This document shows, piece by piece, positions 1 to 7,259 of a stretch of 17,504 nucleotides of DNA. The DNA comes from an uncultured Nitrososphaerota archaeon (GTDB taxonomy: Bacteria > Bacillota > Clostridia > Oscillospirales > Ruminococcaceae). Position 1 is the first letter of the stretch. Each line of letters starts with the position of its first letter. Both the position numbers and the translations under genes were made by a program. The notes under the pieces were generated by a model, which was not told where the DNA came from, searched no databases, and saw nothing but the letters and a program-made list of their open reading frames with translations. The stretch lies in NCBI GenBank assembly GCA_934869045.1, contig CAKXAF010000008.1:1-17504 (forward strand). The letters are read 5' to 3'.

Positions 1-897
1 AAACGCTGCGTCCAGCCGCCGGATAATGGTGAAGGTATCAATAAACTGCGCGACATTGACCACAATAGATCCCAGAGAAATCGGGATCGCAATTTTGATC
101 AGCCGCACCAGCAACACCCGTCCCCGCATCGCCCGGGGGGAATACTTAAGGTTTTCCTCCGTCACGCCGTCACCCCGGCGTTTGTGCAGGATCAGCATAT
201 ACGCCGTCCCAATGAATGTGGAAAGGGTGACCCCAAAGATCGCGGCGGCAGCCGCATAAGGCGCGGCGATCTGCTGCATTTCCGCCGCAGTGGCCGCCTT
301 CTGGCCGAAGAAGGCCCTGTCCGCCTGAAATTGTGCCTCTGCAAATTTTGTCACGCCGAAAGCCAGAGCCAGCCCGAAGACCAGCTTGGCGACGACCTCC
401 ACAACTTGGGAAACAGCCGTGGGCGTCATGTTTCGAAGTCCCTCGTAATATCCCCGGTAGGCAGACATCATGCACCCGAAAAAAATTGCCGGGGACATCG
501 CCAGCACACTGTAAAGCGCGTCAGGGTTTTTGGCCATATTCACGAACAGCTTGCTGCCCAGCGCCATCAGCAGAAATCCGCCGATTCCCAGCAGGAAAAA
601 AAACCGGGTCGAGATTGCGTGAATTTTCCGGATGTCCCGGTATCTCCCCCGCACCGACTGCTCCGCCACCATTTTGGCAATGGCGGCTGGAAGGCCGGCG
701 GTGGAAAAAGCGTAGATCATTGTAAAAACGCTGTAGGCGGTGGAAAAATAGCCCATCCCTTTCCCGTCGAGGATGTTCCCCAAGGGAATTTTGAAAACCG
801 CCCCGACCAGTTTGACGATGATCATGGCGGCTGCCAGGACGGACGCGCCCTGCAGCAGACTCTGGCTCTTGCTGTTCTGCAAATGCAACACTCCCAT
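1..897 (-). CDS. SpoVB/MurJ-like polysaccharide (lipid) flippase, partial (C-terminus off the left edge)
   Basis: The 299 visible codons encode a very hydrophobic protein that opens with a short polar stretch and then LLQGASVLAAAMIIVKLVGA, followed by FKIPLGNILDGKGMGYFSTA. This resembles the start of MOP-superfamily flippases of the SpoVB/YtgP/MurJ type, which move lipid-linked sugar precursors across the membrane. Further hydrophobic segments follow at about residues 85-105, 120-140, 155-175 and 215-235. The family is usually 500-550 residues, so roughly the N-terminal 55 percent is present. The ATG at 897 gives the family-like N-terminus but has no Shine-Dalgarno in range. A TTG five codons further in has GGGAG about 8 nt upstream and is a possible alternative start. 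A GC-rich hairpin lies just upstream. The gene follows the zinc-ribbon gene on the same strand after 93 nt. Which precursor it moves cannot be told. Confidence 0.85.
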   Translation of the reverse strand, partial: MGVLHLQNSKSQSLLQGASVLAAAMIIVKLVGAVFKIPLGNILDGKGMGYFSTAYSVFTMIYAFSTAGLPAAIAKMVAEQSVRGRYRDIRKIHAISTRFFFLLGIGGFLLMALGSKLFVNMAKNPDALYSVLAMSPAIFFGCMMSAYRGYYEGLRNMTPTAVSQVVEVVAKLVFGLALAFGVTKFAEAQFQADRAFFGQKAATAAEMQQIAAPYAAAAAIFGVTLSTFIGTAYMLILHKRRGDGVTEENLKYSPRAMRGRVLLVRLIKIAIPISLGSIVVNVAQFIDTFTIIRRLDAAF

Positions 898-907
898 AGC
901 AGACCGC

Positions 908-943
908 GCCGGAGCGGCAGCGGATCTCCCGCAGCCCTCCGGC
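908..943 (-). promoter_or_regulatory. GC-rich hairpin just upstream of the flippase start
   Basis: The outer arms GCCGGAG (937-943) and CTCCGGC (908-914) are perfectly complementary. The inner arms GGCTGCGG and CCGCTGCC pair with one mismatch around a GAGAT loop. The stem ends 11 nt before the flippase ATG and contains the only purine-rich Shine-Dalgarno-like bases in this 93-nt gap. No U-run follows, so it is not a standard intrinsic terminator. It may limit translation or be a processing or stability element; that role is inferred. Confidence 0.4.
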
Positions 944-990
944 AATGCCTGCCCTATGCTTGACAAATCTCAAATGCCGGTTCTGCCCGG

Positions 991-1455
991 TTATTCTTCA
1001 GAAGAATTCTCTTCCCCGATAGATTCCTCCGGTTTCTCAGCAGATTCCTCCGCGGGTTCCTCCATGGGAGGCTCCTCCTCCGCAGCCGGCGCGGGGCCGA
1101 ATTTGTTTCCGCATTTGCTGCAGTAACAGGCGTCTTTTTCATTCCGGCTGCCGCAGGCCGGGCAGATACGGATATTCTTCCGCTCGGCGATCTGGAGGTT
1201 GACCTCGTCGATCTTGGCCTTCAGGCTGTCGATCTCCTCGATCAGGGAGTCCATCAGCTCCTTGTTGTTAAAATCAGATTTCACCATAGTATAAACGGCG
1301 TTGCCCAGTTTTTCATACAGCGCCTTCAGCTCTGATGTCATCTGCACATACTGGTATTTCAGCTTCGATACTTCAACTACGTTGTCCGTCTTTTTTCCGG
1401 CAATATCCACCAGGTTTTTGGCAGAAGTGATCAAATCGTCAAAAACATTGCTCAT
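991..1455 (-). CDS. Coiled-coil zinc-ribbon protein with acidic tail, function unknown
   Basis: This 154-residue protein has three parts. Residues 1-92 are predicted mostly helical and charged with heptad-like spacing (for example LMDSLIEEIDSLKAKIDEV), probably a coiled coil. Residues 98-115 form a zinc ribbon, CPAC-x10-CSKC, with Cys98, Cys101, Cys112 and Cys115 as likely ligands and an extra Cys110. Residues 121-154 are a Pro/Glu-rich, probably disordered tail. There is no signal peptide or membrane segment, so it should be cytoplasmic. The ATG has AAAGG about 10 nt upstream, and a strong promoter lies further up, so it can be expressed independently of the large operon ending just upstream. 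Proteins of this shape are common in Clostridia and are annotated only as zinc-ribbon domain proteins. I do not assign a function. Confidence 0.88.
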   Translation of the reverse strand: MSNVFDDLITSAKNLVDIAGKKTDNVVEVSKLKYQYVQMTSELKALYEKLGNAVYTMVKSDFNNKELMDSLIEEIDSLKAKIDEVNLQIAERKNIRICPACGSRNEKDACYCSKCGNKFGPAPAAEEEPPMEEPAEESAEKPEESIGEENSSEE

Positions 1456-1530
1456 CGTTTGTCATCCTTTCTCATCATTGGCCGTTGCACATCCGGCCGC
1501 CGCAGACACGGCGCCGGGGGAACTGTACCC

Positions 1531-1559
1531 ATTATATCCCTTTTTTTCCCGTTATTCAA
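1531..1559 (-). promoter_or_regulatory. Sigma-A promoter of the zinc-ribbon gene
   Basis: On the minus strand TTGAAT (1554-1559) and TATAAT (1531-1536) are separated by exactly 17 nt, a near-consensus housekeeping promoter. The -35 box overlaps the TGA stop of the upstream kinase gene, so no terminator separates the operon from this promoter. The predicted start of transcription is near 1524, giving a GC-rich leader of about 70 nt. Confidence 0.75.
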
Positions 1560-2497
1560 GGCAAAACCAGAAATTCCCGCAAAAGCGAGTCCTTCGGCAC
1601 CCGGGAAAGGGGCATTTCGTCAAAATACCGGATCGCGCCGCAGAGCTTTGCGGCGATCTCCCCATCCGGTCCCCCGGCCAGCTCCGGCCGGTCCAGGAGT
1701 CTCAGCAGAACCGGCCGGTAAACCATGGGCTCGTAAGCGTGGAAGGAATCAACCCAGTAATCGGCGCCCAACCGGAATGGCCGGATGTATTCATTCTCCC
1801 CGCGGACCACGTTTTTCCACATGGCCAGCGTTTCTTCCGGCGCGCACCCCCGGTAATTGTAATCTCGGATGATTCTCCGGATCAACCGAAGCTCCCGGGT
1901 GCTGAGAATCCGCTCGTCATCCACATAATATTCGGTTTTGATAGAAATATACACCTTCAACGCCTTTTTGCAGAAATTCCTTCCCGCAATAAAGGGGTTC
2001 AGCGCGTGAAGCCCCTCCACCACCACCGCTGTGCGTTCATCCACCGTAAAATGATTGACCCGCTCGCTCCGCCGCCCCAGGGAGAAATCGAAAATCGGGA
2101 AATCGCACTCCCCCTTCTCAAACAGCTCGTCAAAGCACTTATCCAGATACCCTGCGTCCAGCAGCTCAACCGTCTCCAGATCCCTGCTGCCATCCTCCAG
2201 CAGAGGCGCCGCGTCCCTCCCCAGGAAAAAGTCGTCCAAGGACACCGAAACCGTCCGGATTCCCCGCCGGTGAAGGGCCTCCAGCAGATTCAGGGAGGTG
2301 GTGGTCTTCCCCGAACTGCTCGGCCCCGCCAGCAGGATGACCCGATTTTCCTTCAGCCCCCGCAGAAAATCGTCGGCGACCTGCTCCACCTGATCCCGGT
2401 AAAACTGCTCCGACCGCGCGACGGCTCTTTCCGGATCCCGTCTCACGCCCTCGTTGAGCACCGTGACATCAAACCGTTCCTTCCGGTCCGTCACCAT
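1556..2497 (-). CDS. Uridine kinase-like P-loop kinase
   Basis: This 313-residue cytoplasmic kinase belongs to the phosphoribulokinase/uridine kinase superfamily. The Walker A motif GPSSSGKTT is at residues 58-66. SVSLDDFF (about 84-91) holds the acidic residues expected near the nucleoside, and VVVEGLHALNP (about 159-168) is the Walker B-like strand of this family. Clostridial relatives are often about 550 residues, with an N-terminal TGS/threonyl-tRNA-synthetase-like part; here only about 55 residues precede the P-loop. I chose the ATG at 2497 because GGAGG lies 8 nt upstream. The in-frame TTG two codons earlier is too close to that site. The gene overlaps the end of hemZ by 29 nt, so the two are probably translationally coupled. 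It is the last gene of the operon. The substrate is presumed to be a nucleoside but is not proven by sequence. Confidence 0.88.
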   Translation of the reverse strand: MVTDRKERFDVTVLNEGVRRDPERAVARSEQFYRDQVEQVADDFLRGLKENRVILLAGPSSSGKTTTSLNLLEALHRRGIRTVSVSLDDFFLGRDAAPLLEDGSRDLETVELLDAGYLDKCFDELFEKGECDFPIFDFSLGRRSERVNHFTVDERTAVVVEGLHALNPFIAGRNFCKKALKVYISIKTEYYVDDERILSTRELRLIRRIIRDYNYRGCAPEETLAMWKNVVRGENEYIRPFRLGADYWVDSFHAYEPMVYRPVLLRLLDRPELAGGPDGEIAAKLCGAIRYFDEMPLSRVPKDSLLREFLVLP

Positions 2498-3968
2498 CTC
2501 CAAGCCCTCCTTTCAACATTCCTCTCAGCGCGTCCTTCCTAGTCAGTATATCGGAAAACCGCGCTAGATATTCATACGGATATTTGTAATTGAACACCCG
2601 GTCGATCCGTCCGGGCCGGACGATCTTACTCACGCCGCCTGCCCCGACCGCCAGGATCGACTGTACTTCTTCCATGATGTACACGTTATACTTTCCAAAA
2701 TAGCCGGGTTTTGCATACCCCACGTTTTCCAGATTGCCCACCGTGTTTTTCTGCCGGTAAAGATAATAAGGCAGATACCCTGCCGCCGTCATAGCCTTTC
2801 CCGTATAATCCACCATGGCCTGCACCGCGCGGTAGTCCTCGTTTCCGTCCATTTCCGCAAAAAGATCCGCCGCCCGCTTCACCGAAAGGGCGTGAACCGT
2901 GATATTCTCCGGTCCAAGGGCGACCGCCCGGTCCAGAGACCGCCGGAATCCCTCCAGCGTGTCGGTGGGCAGCCCGGCGATCAGATCCATGTTGATGGCC
3001 TCGAATCCGTATCCCCGGGCCAGCTGGTAACATTCCACGACCTGATTTGCCGTGTGCCGCCGCCCCACAGCCTCCAGCACGCTGTCCTCAAAGGTCTGAG
3101 GATTGATACTGATGCGGTTGGCTCCCGCATCCCGGATAACCTGAAGCTTTTCCGGAGTAATGGTATCGGCCCTGCCGGCTTCAATGGTGTATTCCAGGTT
3201 CTCCGGCGGATCGAAATGCTCCCGGACCGCATCGGTCACTTGCCGGAGCTGCTCCGCCGTCAATGCGGTTGGCGTTCCGCCGCCGATGTAGACCGACCGC
3301 AGCCGAAGGCCCATTTCGCAGGACAAATTTGCTGTAAAGGAAATTTCCTTCACAAGGGAATCCAGGTATTCCGGCAGCAGCTTCCGCGCCTTTGGATGGT
3401 CAATGGAGTGGGATACAAAGGAACAGTAGCTGCATCTGGACGGGCAGTATGGGATGGAAACGTACAGGCTGAAATCCCGTGGCTCCAGATCGGCTAAAAG
3501 CCCCTTTTGAATGTCCGCAATCTGCATGGCCAACTGGGCTTTTTCGTTGGAAACGAGGCATTCCTCTGTCATTTCGTCCATTGCCTGCTGTCTGGATTTG
3601 CCGGAATCCATAGCGTGCTGAAGCCGCTTGACCGGCCGGATTCCGGTGAGCACCCCCCATTTTGGCGTCACGCCGGTAATCTTCTGAAGCAGCCGGTAGA
3701 GCATCCGCGCGAACTCCATCTCACAGGCGTTTTCGTAGCCTTCTCCCATATCCACCCGTGATACCGCCGCTTCATCAAAGCCGCCTTCCCGTACCCGGAC
3801 TGTCAGCTCCCCGCCGGAAACGTTTTCCCGCCGGATAAAGGCCAGATAGTCCGCTTCCGGATACTCCTCGGAGTCATACACAAAGGAAAACCGCCGCAGC
3901 GGAAAAAACAGCCGCGCCACGTTTTCCATCTCATACTTAAACCGGTTGCCGCTAAAAAAGATCGTCAT
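2469..3968 (-). CDS. hemZ: HemZ, coproporphyrinogen III oxidase-like radical SAM protein
   Basis: This 499-residue protein has a radical SAM core. YVSIPYCPSRCSYCSF carries the CxxxCxxC cluster ligands at Cys175, Cys179 and Cys182, and YIGGGTPT (227-234) is the SAM-binding glycine motif. The roughly 165-residue N-terminal part includes WGVLTGIRPVKRLQ (about 104-117), typical of HemZ and absent from HemN. Members are annotated as oxygen-independent coproporphyrinogen dehydrogenases. No other heme biosynthesis gene is in the window, and many anaerobes carry HemZ without a full heme pathway, so the substrate is uncertain. The ATG at 3968 overlaps the end of the MBL gene by 17 nt and has only a weak Shine-Dalgarno, which suggests translational coupling. 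Confidence 0.92.
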   Translation of the reverse strand: MTIFFSGNRFKYEMENVARLFFPLRRFSFVYDSEEYPEADYLAFIRRENVSGGELTVRVREGGFDEAAVSRVDMGEGYENACEMEFARMLYRLLQKITGVTPKWGVLTGIRPVKRLQHAMDSGKSRQQAMDEMTEECLVSNEKAQLAMQIADIQKGLLADLEPRDFSLYVSIPYCPSRCSYCSFVSHSIDHPKARKLLPEYLDSLVKEISFTANLSCEMGLRLRSVYIGGGTPTALTAEQLRQVTDAVREHFDPPENLEYTIEAGRADTITPEKLQVIRDAGANRISINPQTFEDSVLEAVGRRHTANQVVECYQLARGYGFEAINMDLIAGLPTDTLEGFRRSLDRAVALGPENITVHALSVKRAADLFAEMDGNEDYRAVQAMVDYTGKAMTAAGYLPYYLYRQKNTVGNLENVGYAKPGYFGKYNVYIMEEVQSILAVGAGGVSKIVRPGRIDRVFNYKYPYEYLARFSDILTRKDALRGMLKGGLGDGDGPEGTV

Positions 3969-4590
3969 GCTTGTTCATTCCCATATATGGATTTTCCGCC
4001 CGTTCCGCATCCAGCGATGAAAACGGCCCATGGCCCGGATAAATGTGAAATTTCCCCGGCAGCGCCGCCAGCTTTCCCAACGATTGGAGGATCTCCCGCC
4101 AATCTCCGCCGTAAAGATCCGTCCTCCCGACGCCGCCGCAGAAAAGCGTGTCCCCGGTAAACAGTGCGTCGCCCGCCTGGTAGCAGCAGGAGCCTTTGGT
4201 GTGCCCCGGCGTGTGGAGCAGCGTGAAGGTCATATTTCCTGCCTTCACCGTTTCACCGTCCGCCACCGTCCGCGCCCCGGAAAGATCGGGTACCGGCATC
4301 CCAAAAGCTGCGGAACCGTTTTTCTTCGCATCCGCCAGCATCTCCGTATCTGCCCCGTGGAGGTAAAACGGGATCCCAAACCGCTCTTTCAGCGCCGAAA
4401 CCCCGCCGATATGGTCAAAATGCCCGTGGGTCAGCAAAATCGCCAGAGGGTTCAGCCCTTCCTCTGCTAGGCAGGCGGCAATCTTCTCCGGCTCTGCGCC
4501 GGGGTCGATTATCACCGCGTCGCCGTTCTGGTCGGAGACCAGATAGCAGTTTGTCTGAATTGCTCCAACTGTCAGCGCTGTAATCTTCAT
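3952..4590 (-). CDS. MBL-fold metallo-hydrolase (glyoxalase II-like)
   Basis: This 212-residue cytoplasmic metallo-beta-lactamase-fold hydrolase keeps the whole two-metal site. THGHFDH supplies His55, His57, Asp59 and His60; TPGHT supplies His130; FTGDTLF supplies Asp147; and YPGHG supplies His187. The early NCYLV and IIDPGAE segments are typical of the glyoxalase II/YcbL branch. The length matches YcbL-type single-domain proteins, shorter than classical glyoxalase II, which has an extra C-terminal substrate domain. The real substrate may be a thioester or another ester. Its ATG overlaps the dtd stop in an ATGA (4587-4590), and AAGGG lies 8 nt upstream. An MBL gene between dtd and hemZ is a common clostridial arrangement. 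Confidence 0.9.
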   Translation of the reverse strand: MKITALTVGAIQTNCYLVSDQNGDAVIIDPGAEPEKIAACLAEEGLNPLAILLTHGHFDHIGGVSALKERFGIPFYLHGADTEMLADAKKNGSAAFGMPVPDLSGARTVADGETVKAGNMTFTLLHTPGHTKGSCCYQAGDALFTGDTLFCGGVGRTDLYGGDWREILQSLGKLAALPGKFHIYPGHGPFSSLDAERAENPYMGMNKHDDLF

Positions 4591-5063
4591 GGGGTATTCC
4601 CTTCCCGCGGCTTCTTCCGCATTTGATCGGTATCCATCACCAGGGTGATGGGCCCGCTGGCTGTCATCTGAATCTCCATGTGCGCCCCGAACCGCCCGGT
4701 CTCCACCGGAATCCCCTGCTCCCGGAGCCGCTGCACGTAAAGCTTGTAAAGCTCCTCTGCCAGGGGCTGCTTGGCCGACAGGATAAAGGACGGACGGTTG
4801 CCTTTTTTGCAGTCGCCTCCCAAAGTGAAGTTGGAAACCGCCAGCACCTGGCCGCCCACATCCTTCAAGGAAAGGTTCAGTTTGTCCTGCCCATCGGTAA
4901 AGACCCGAAGGTTTGCGGTTTTCTCAGCCAGATACCCGCAAAGCTCTTCCGTATCCCCTTCCATGACCCCTACCAGCACCAAAAATCCAAGGCCGATGCG
5001 GCCGGTTTCCTCTCCTTCCGCCGTAACGCAGGCGTCCTTCACCCGCTGAATCACCAATTTCAT
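4587..5063 (-). CDS. dtd: D-aminoacyl-tRNA deacylase
   Basis: This 158-residue protein is a full-length DTD. The enzyme hydrolyses D-aminoacyl-tRNAs (and Gly-tRNA-Ala) in the cytoplasm to protect translation. It starts MKLVIQRVKDACV, like the family. It carries VSNFTLGGD and KGNRPSF, matching the usual SQFTL and KGxRPSF blocks, and near the C-terminus ETGRFGAHMEI followed by ASGPIT. The last block keeps the Gly-Pro of the GP motif that forms the chiral-selection pocket, although the usual NDGPVT is altered. AGGAGG lies about 6 nt before the ATG. The gene begins 9 nt after the rel stop and overlaps the next gene by 4 nt. Linkage to rel is conserved in many Bacillota, including Bacillus subtilis. 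Confidence 0.95.
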   Translation of the reverse strand: MKLVIQRVKDACVTAEGEETGRIGLGFLVLVGVMEGDTEELCGYLAEKTANLRVFTDGQDKLNLSLKDVGGQVLAVSNFTLGGDCKKGNRPSFILSAKQPLAEELYKLYVQRLREQGIPVETGRFGAHMEIQMTASGPITLVMDTDQMRKKPREGNTP

Positions 5064-5072
5064 ATCTGCCTC

Positions 5073-7244
5073 CTACTTTCCGGAACGCTCCACCGACAGC
5101 ACGCCGGGGACCTTGGAAATCTTCTGGATGATGTTGCTCAAATGCTCCAGCCCCTGGGTGCTGATGGTCACCAGAACGTTGATGTTGCCGTTTTTCAGCT
5201 CCCGGGCGTTAAATTCGTGGGTGGGCACCCGCATATTGGCCAGCGCCACGCTGATGTCCGCCAGCATGCTGTTGCTGTTTTTTGCCACAATATCCAGTGT
5301 AGAACGGAACTGGCTGGATGCGCTGTCCGCCCACCGGACGGCTACCCACCTCTCCCGCTGGACCACGTCGTTCATGGACGCCTGTACGTTCAGGCAGTCC
5401 CGCTTGTGGACGGAAACGCCGTATCCCCGGGTGATAAAGCCCACCACATCGTCGCCGGGCAATGGGTTGCAGCATTGAGCGAATTTGACCAGACAGTTGT
5501 TGATGCCCTCCACAATGACGCCGCTGGAATTTTTCTTGGCCGTAGGCTTGACATCGGCCAGTTCCGCCTGGGCGATAAGGGCCGCTTTCTGCTGCCGGGC
5601 GTAGTCGTCCTTGACCCGGGGCATGACCTTGGAGAGCAGGATGCCGCCGTAGCCGATAGCCGCGAAGAAATCGTCCACGCTTTCCCGGTGATACCGCTTG
5701 ATCAGGGAATCCAACAGTGCCTGGTACTCGTCGCCCCCGTAGTGGATGTAGTTTCGCTTCAGCTCCCGTTCGAACTCCGCCTTGCCCTCGGCGATGTTTT
5801 CTTCCTTCCGCTCCTTTTTGAACCAGGCGCGGATCTTGTTCCGGGCCTCGCTGGTCTTGGCGATGGTCAGCCAGTTGCGGTTGGGGCCGCCCTCCGCCTT
5901 GGAGGTGAGGATCTCCACAATCTCCCCGGTCTTCACCTGATAGTCCAGGGGGACGATGCGCCCGTCAACCTTGGCGCCAGTCATCCGGTTTCCCACAGCT
6001 GTATGGATGGCATAGGCGAAGTCCACGATAGTGGACCCCACCGGCAGGCTCTTGACGTCCCCTTTGGGCGTAAAGACAAAGACGTCGTCCACCGCCAGGT
6101 CGTTTTTAATATTTTTTACAATATCTTCCGCGCCTTCGGCCTCCTGCTGGTTCTCGATCATCTGCCGAATCCAGGCCAGACGTTCCTCCAGCTTGTCCTT
6201 GCCCTGAATGCCGGCCTTATACTTCCAGTGGGCGGCAATGCCGAATTCCGCAGTATAGTGCATGTCCCAGGTCCGGATCTGGATCTCAAAAGGGATGCCC
6301 TTTTTGTCGATGACCGTGGTGTGGAGGGACTGGTACATATTGGGTTTCGGCGTAGAAATATAGTCCTTGAACCGGTTGGGAATGGGTTGGAACAGGTCGT
6401 GGATAATGCCCAGGATGTTGTAGCACTCGATGACGGTGTTGACGATAACCCGGACAGCGTACACGTCGTACAGCTCCTCAAAACTCTTCCCCATCATGTA
6501 GACCTTCCGGTAAATGCCGTAAATACTCTTGACACGGCCCTCAATATGGGGTTCGATGCCGTATTCCTTCAGCCGTTCGGCGATCCGGGCTTTGATATCC
6601 ACAATAAAAGCTTCCCGCTCCGGCTTTTTCAGAGCCAGGGTATCCTCGATTTCCTTATACCCCACCGGATCCAGGTACCGCAGGGCCAGATCCTCCAGTT
6701 CCTCCTTGACCCCCCGGATACCCAACCGGTGGGCGATAGGCGCATAGATCTCCATCGTCTCCAGGGAGATCTCCCGCTGTTTCTTCTCGCTTTTAAAAGA
6801 GAGGGTTCGCATATTGTGCAGCCGGTCCGCCAGCTTGATGATGATGACCCGGATATCCTCGCTCATAGCCAACAGCATCTTCCGGACGTTCTCCGACTGC
6901 TGCTCCTCCTTGGTCGTTAACGGGATCTGCCCCAACTTAGTGACTCCGTTGACCATGAGGGCCACGTCCGCCCCAAATTGACGGCTGATCCCCTCCAGCG
7001 TTGCATCGGTGTCCTCTACCACATCATGGAGCAGAGCAGCGCAGAGGCAGTCGGTATCCATCCCCAGCCCCACCAGAATAATGGCCACGGAAATCGGATG
7101 GGAGATATACGGCTCCCCGGACTGGCGCATCTGCCCGTTGTGGAACTTGGAGGCGCATTGATAGGCGCGCCGGATCTTCTCAATATCATAGGTCTTGTCG
7201 CTTTGTTTCAGCACCGCCAGCAGTTCTTCAAAAGTCCCCGCCAT
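5073..7244 (-). CDS. relA: Bifunctional (p)ppGpp synthetase/hydrolase (Rel/RSH family)
   Basis: This 723-residue long RSH enzyme makes and degrades the stringent-response alarmone (p)ppGpp. The HD hydrolase site appears intact: His49, the HDVVED run (His73, Asp74, Glu77, Asp78) and ADRLHN (Asp140, Asn144). The synthetase domain (about 200-340) contains GRVKSIYGIYRK, RFKDYISTPKPNMYQSLHTT, EIQIRT and AAHW. The RFKD at 291-294 is the RxKD form found in bifunctional enzymes rather than the ExDD of synthetase-only RelA. A TGS domain follows at about 397-456, then a helical and Cys-containing segment (CLVKFAQCCNPLPGD) and a C-terminal ACT domain (about 645-720). AGGAGGG precedes the ATG by about 8 nt. 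The gene lies 15 nt after recJ. The usual apt gene is missing between them. Confidence 0.97.
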   Translation of the reverse strand: MAGTFEELLAVLKQSDKTYDIEKIRRAYQCASKFHNGQMRQSGEPYISHPISVAIILVGLGMDTDCLCAALLHDVVEDTDATLEGISRQFGADVALMVNGVTKLGQIPLTTKEEQQSENVRKMLLAMSEDIRVIIIKLADRLHNMRTLSFKSEKKQREISLETMEIYAPIAHRLGIRGVKEELEDLALRYLDPVGYKEIEDTLALKKPEREAFIVDIKARIAERLKEYGIEPHIEGRVKSIYGIYRKVYMMGKSFEELYDVYAVRVIVNTVIECYNILGIIHDLFQPIPNRFKDYISTPKPNMYQSLHTTVIDKKGIPFEIQIRTWDMHYTAEFGIAAHWKYKAGIQGKDKLEERLAWIRQMIENQQEAEGAEDIVKNIKNDLAVDDVFVFTPKGDVKSLPVGSTIVDFAYAIHTAVGNRMTGAKVDGRIVPLDYQVKTGEIVEILTSKAEGGPNRNWLTIAKTSEARNKIRAWFKKERKEENIAEGKAEFERELKRNYIHYGGDEYQALLDSLIKRYHRESVDDFFAAIGYGGILLSKVMPRVKDDYARQQKAALIAQAELADVKPTAKKNSSGVIVEGINNCLVKFAQCCNPLPGDDVVGFITRGYGVSVHKRDCLNVQASMNDVVQRERWVAVRWADSASSQFRSTLDIVAKNSNSMLADISVALANMRVPTHEFNARELKNGNINVLVTISTQGLEHLSNIIQKISKVPGVLSVERSGK

Positions 7245-7259
7245 ATCCCAACCCTCCTC

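Noticed and set aside
184..963. Plus- and minus-strand frames (184-963 and 521-973) over the flippase gene
   Set aside because: The hydrophobic flippase frame on the minus strand, with family-like sequence, explains this DNA; the other frames have no recognisable features.
1301..2542. A 413-codon plus-strand frame opposite the zinc-ribbon and kinase genes
   Set aside because: It overlaps two motif-bearing minus-strand genes, has a low-complexity Pro/Arg/Gln-rich composition and lacks a ribosome site.
4623..6920. A 765-codon open frame on the plus strand opposite rel and dtd
   Set aside because: It is antisense to two clearly conserved genes, shows no family motif, and open antisense frames are expected in GC-rich genes of this codon bias.
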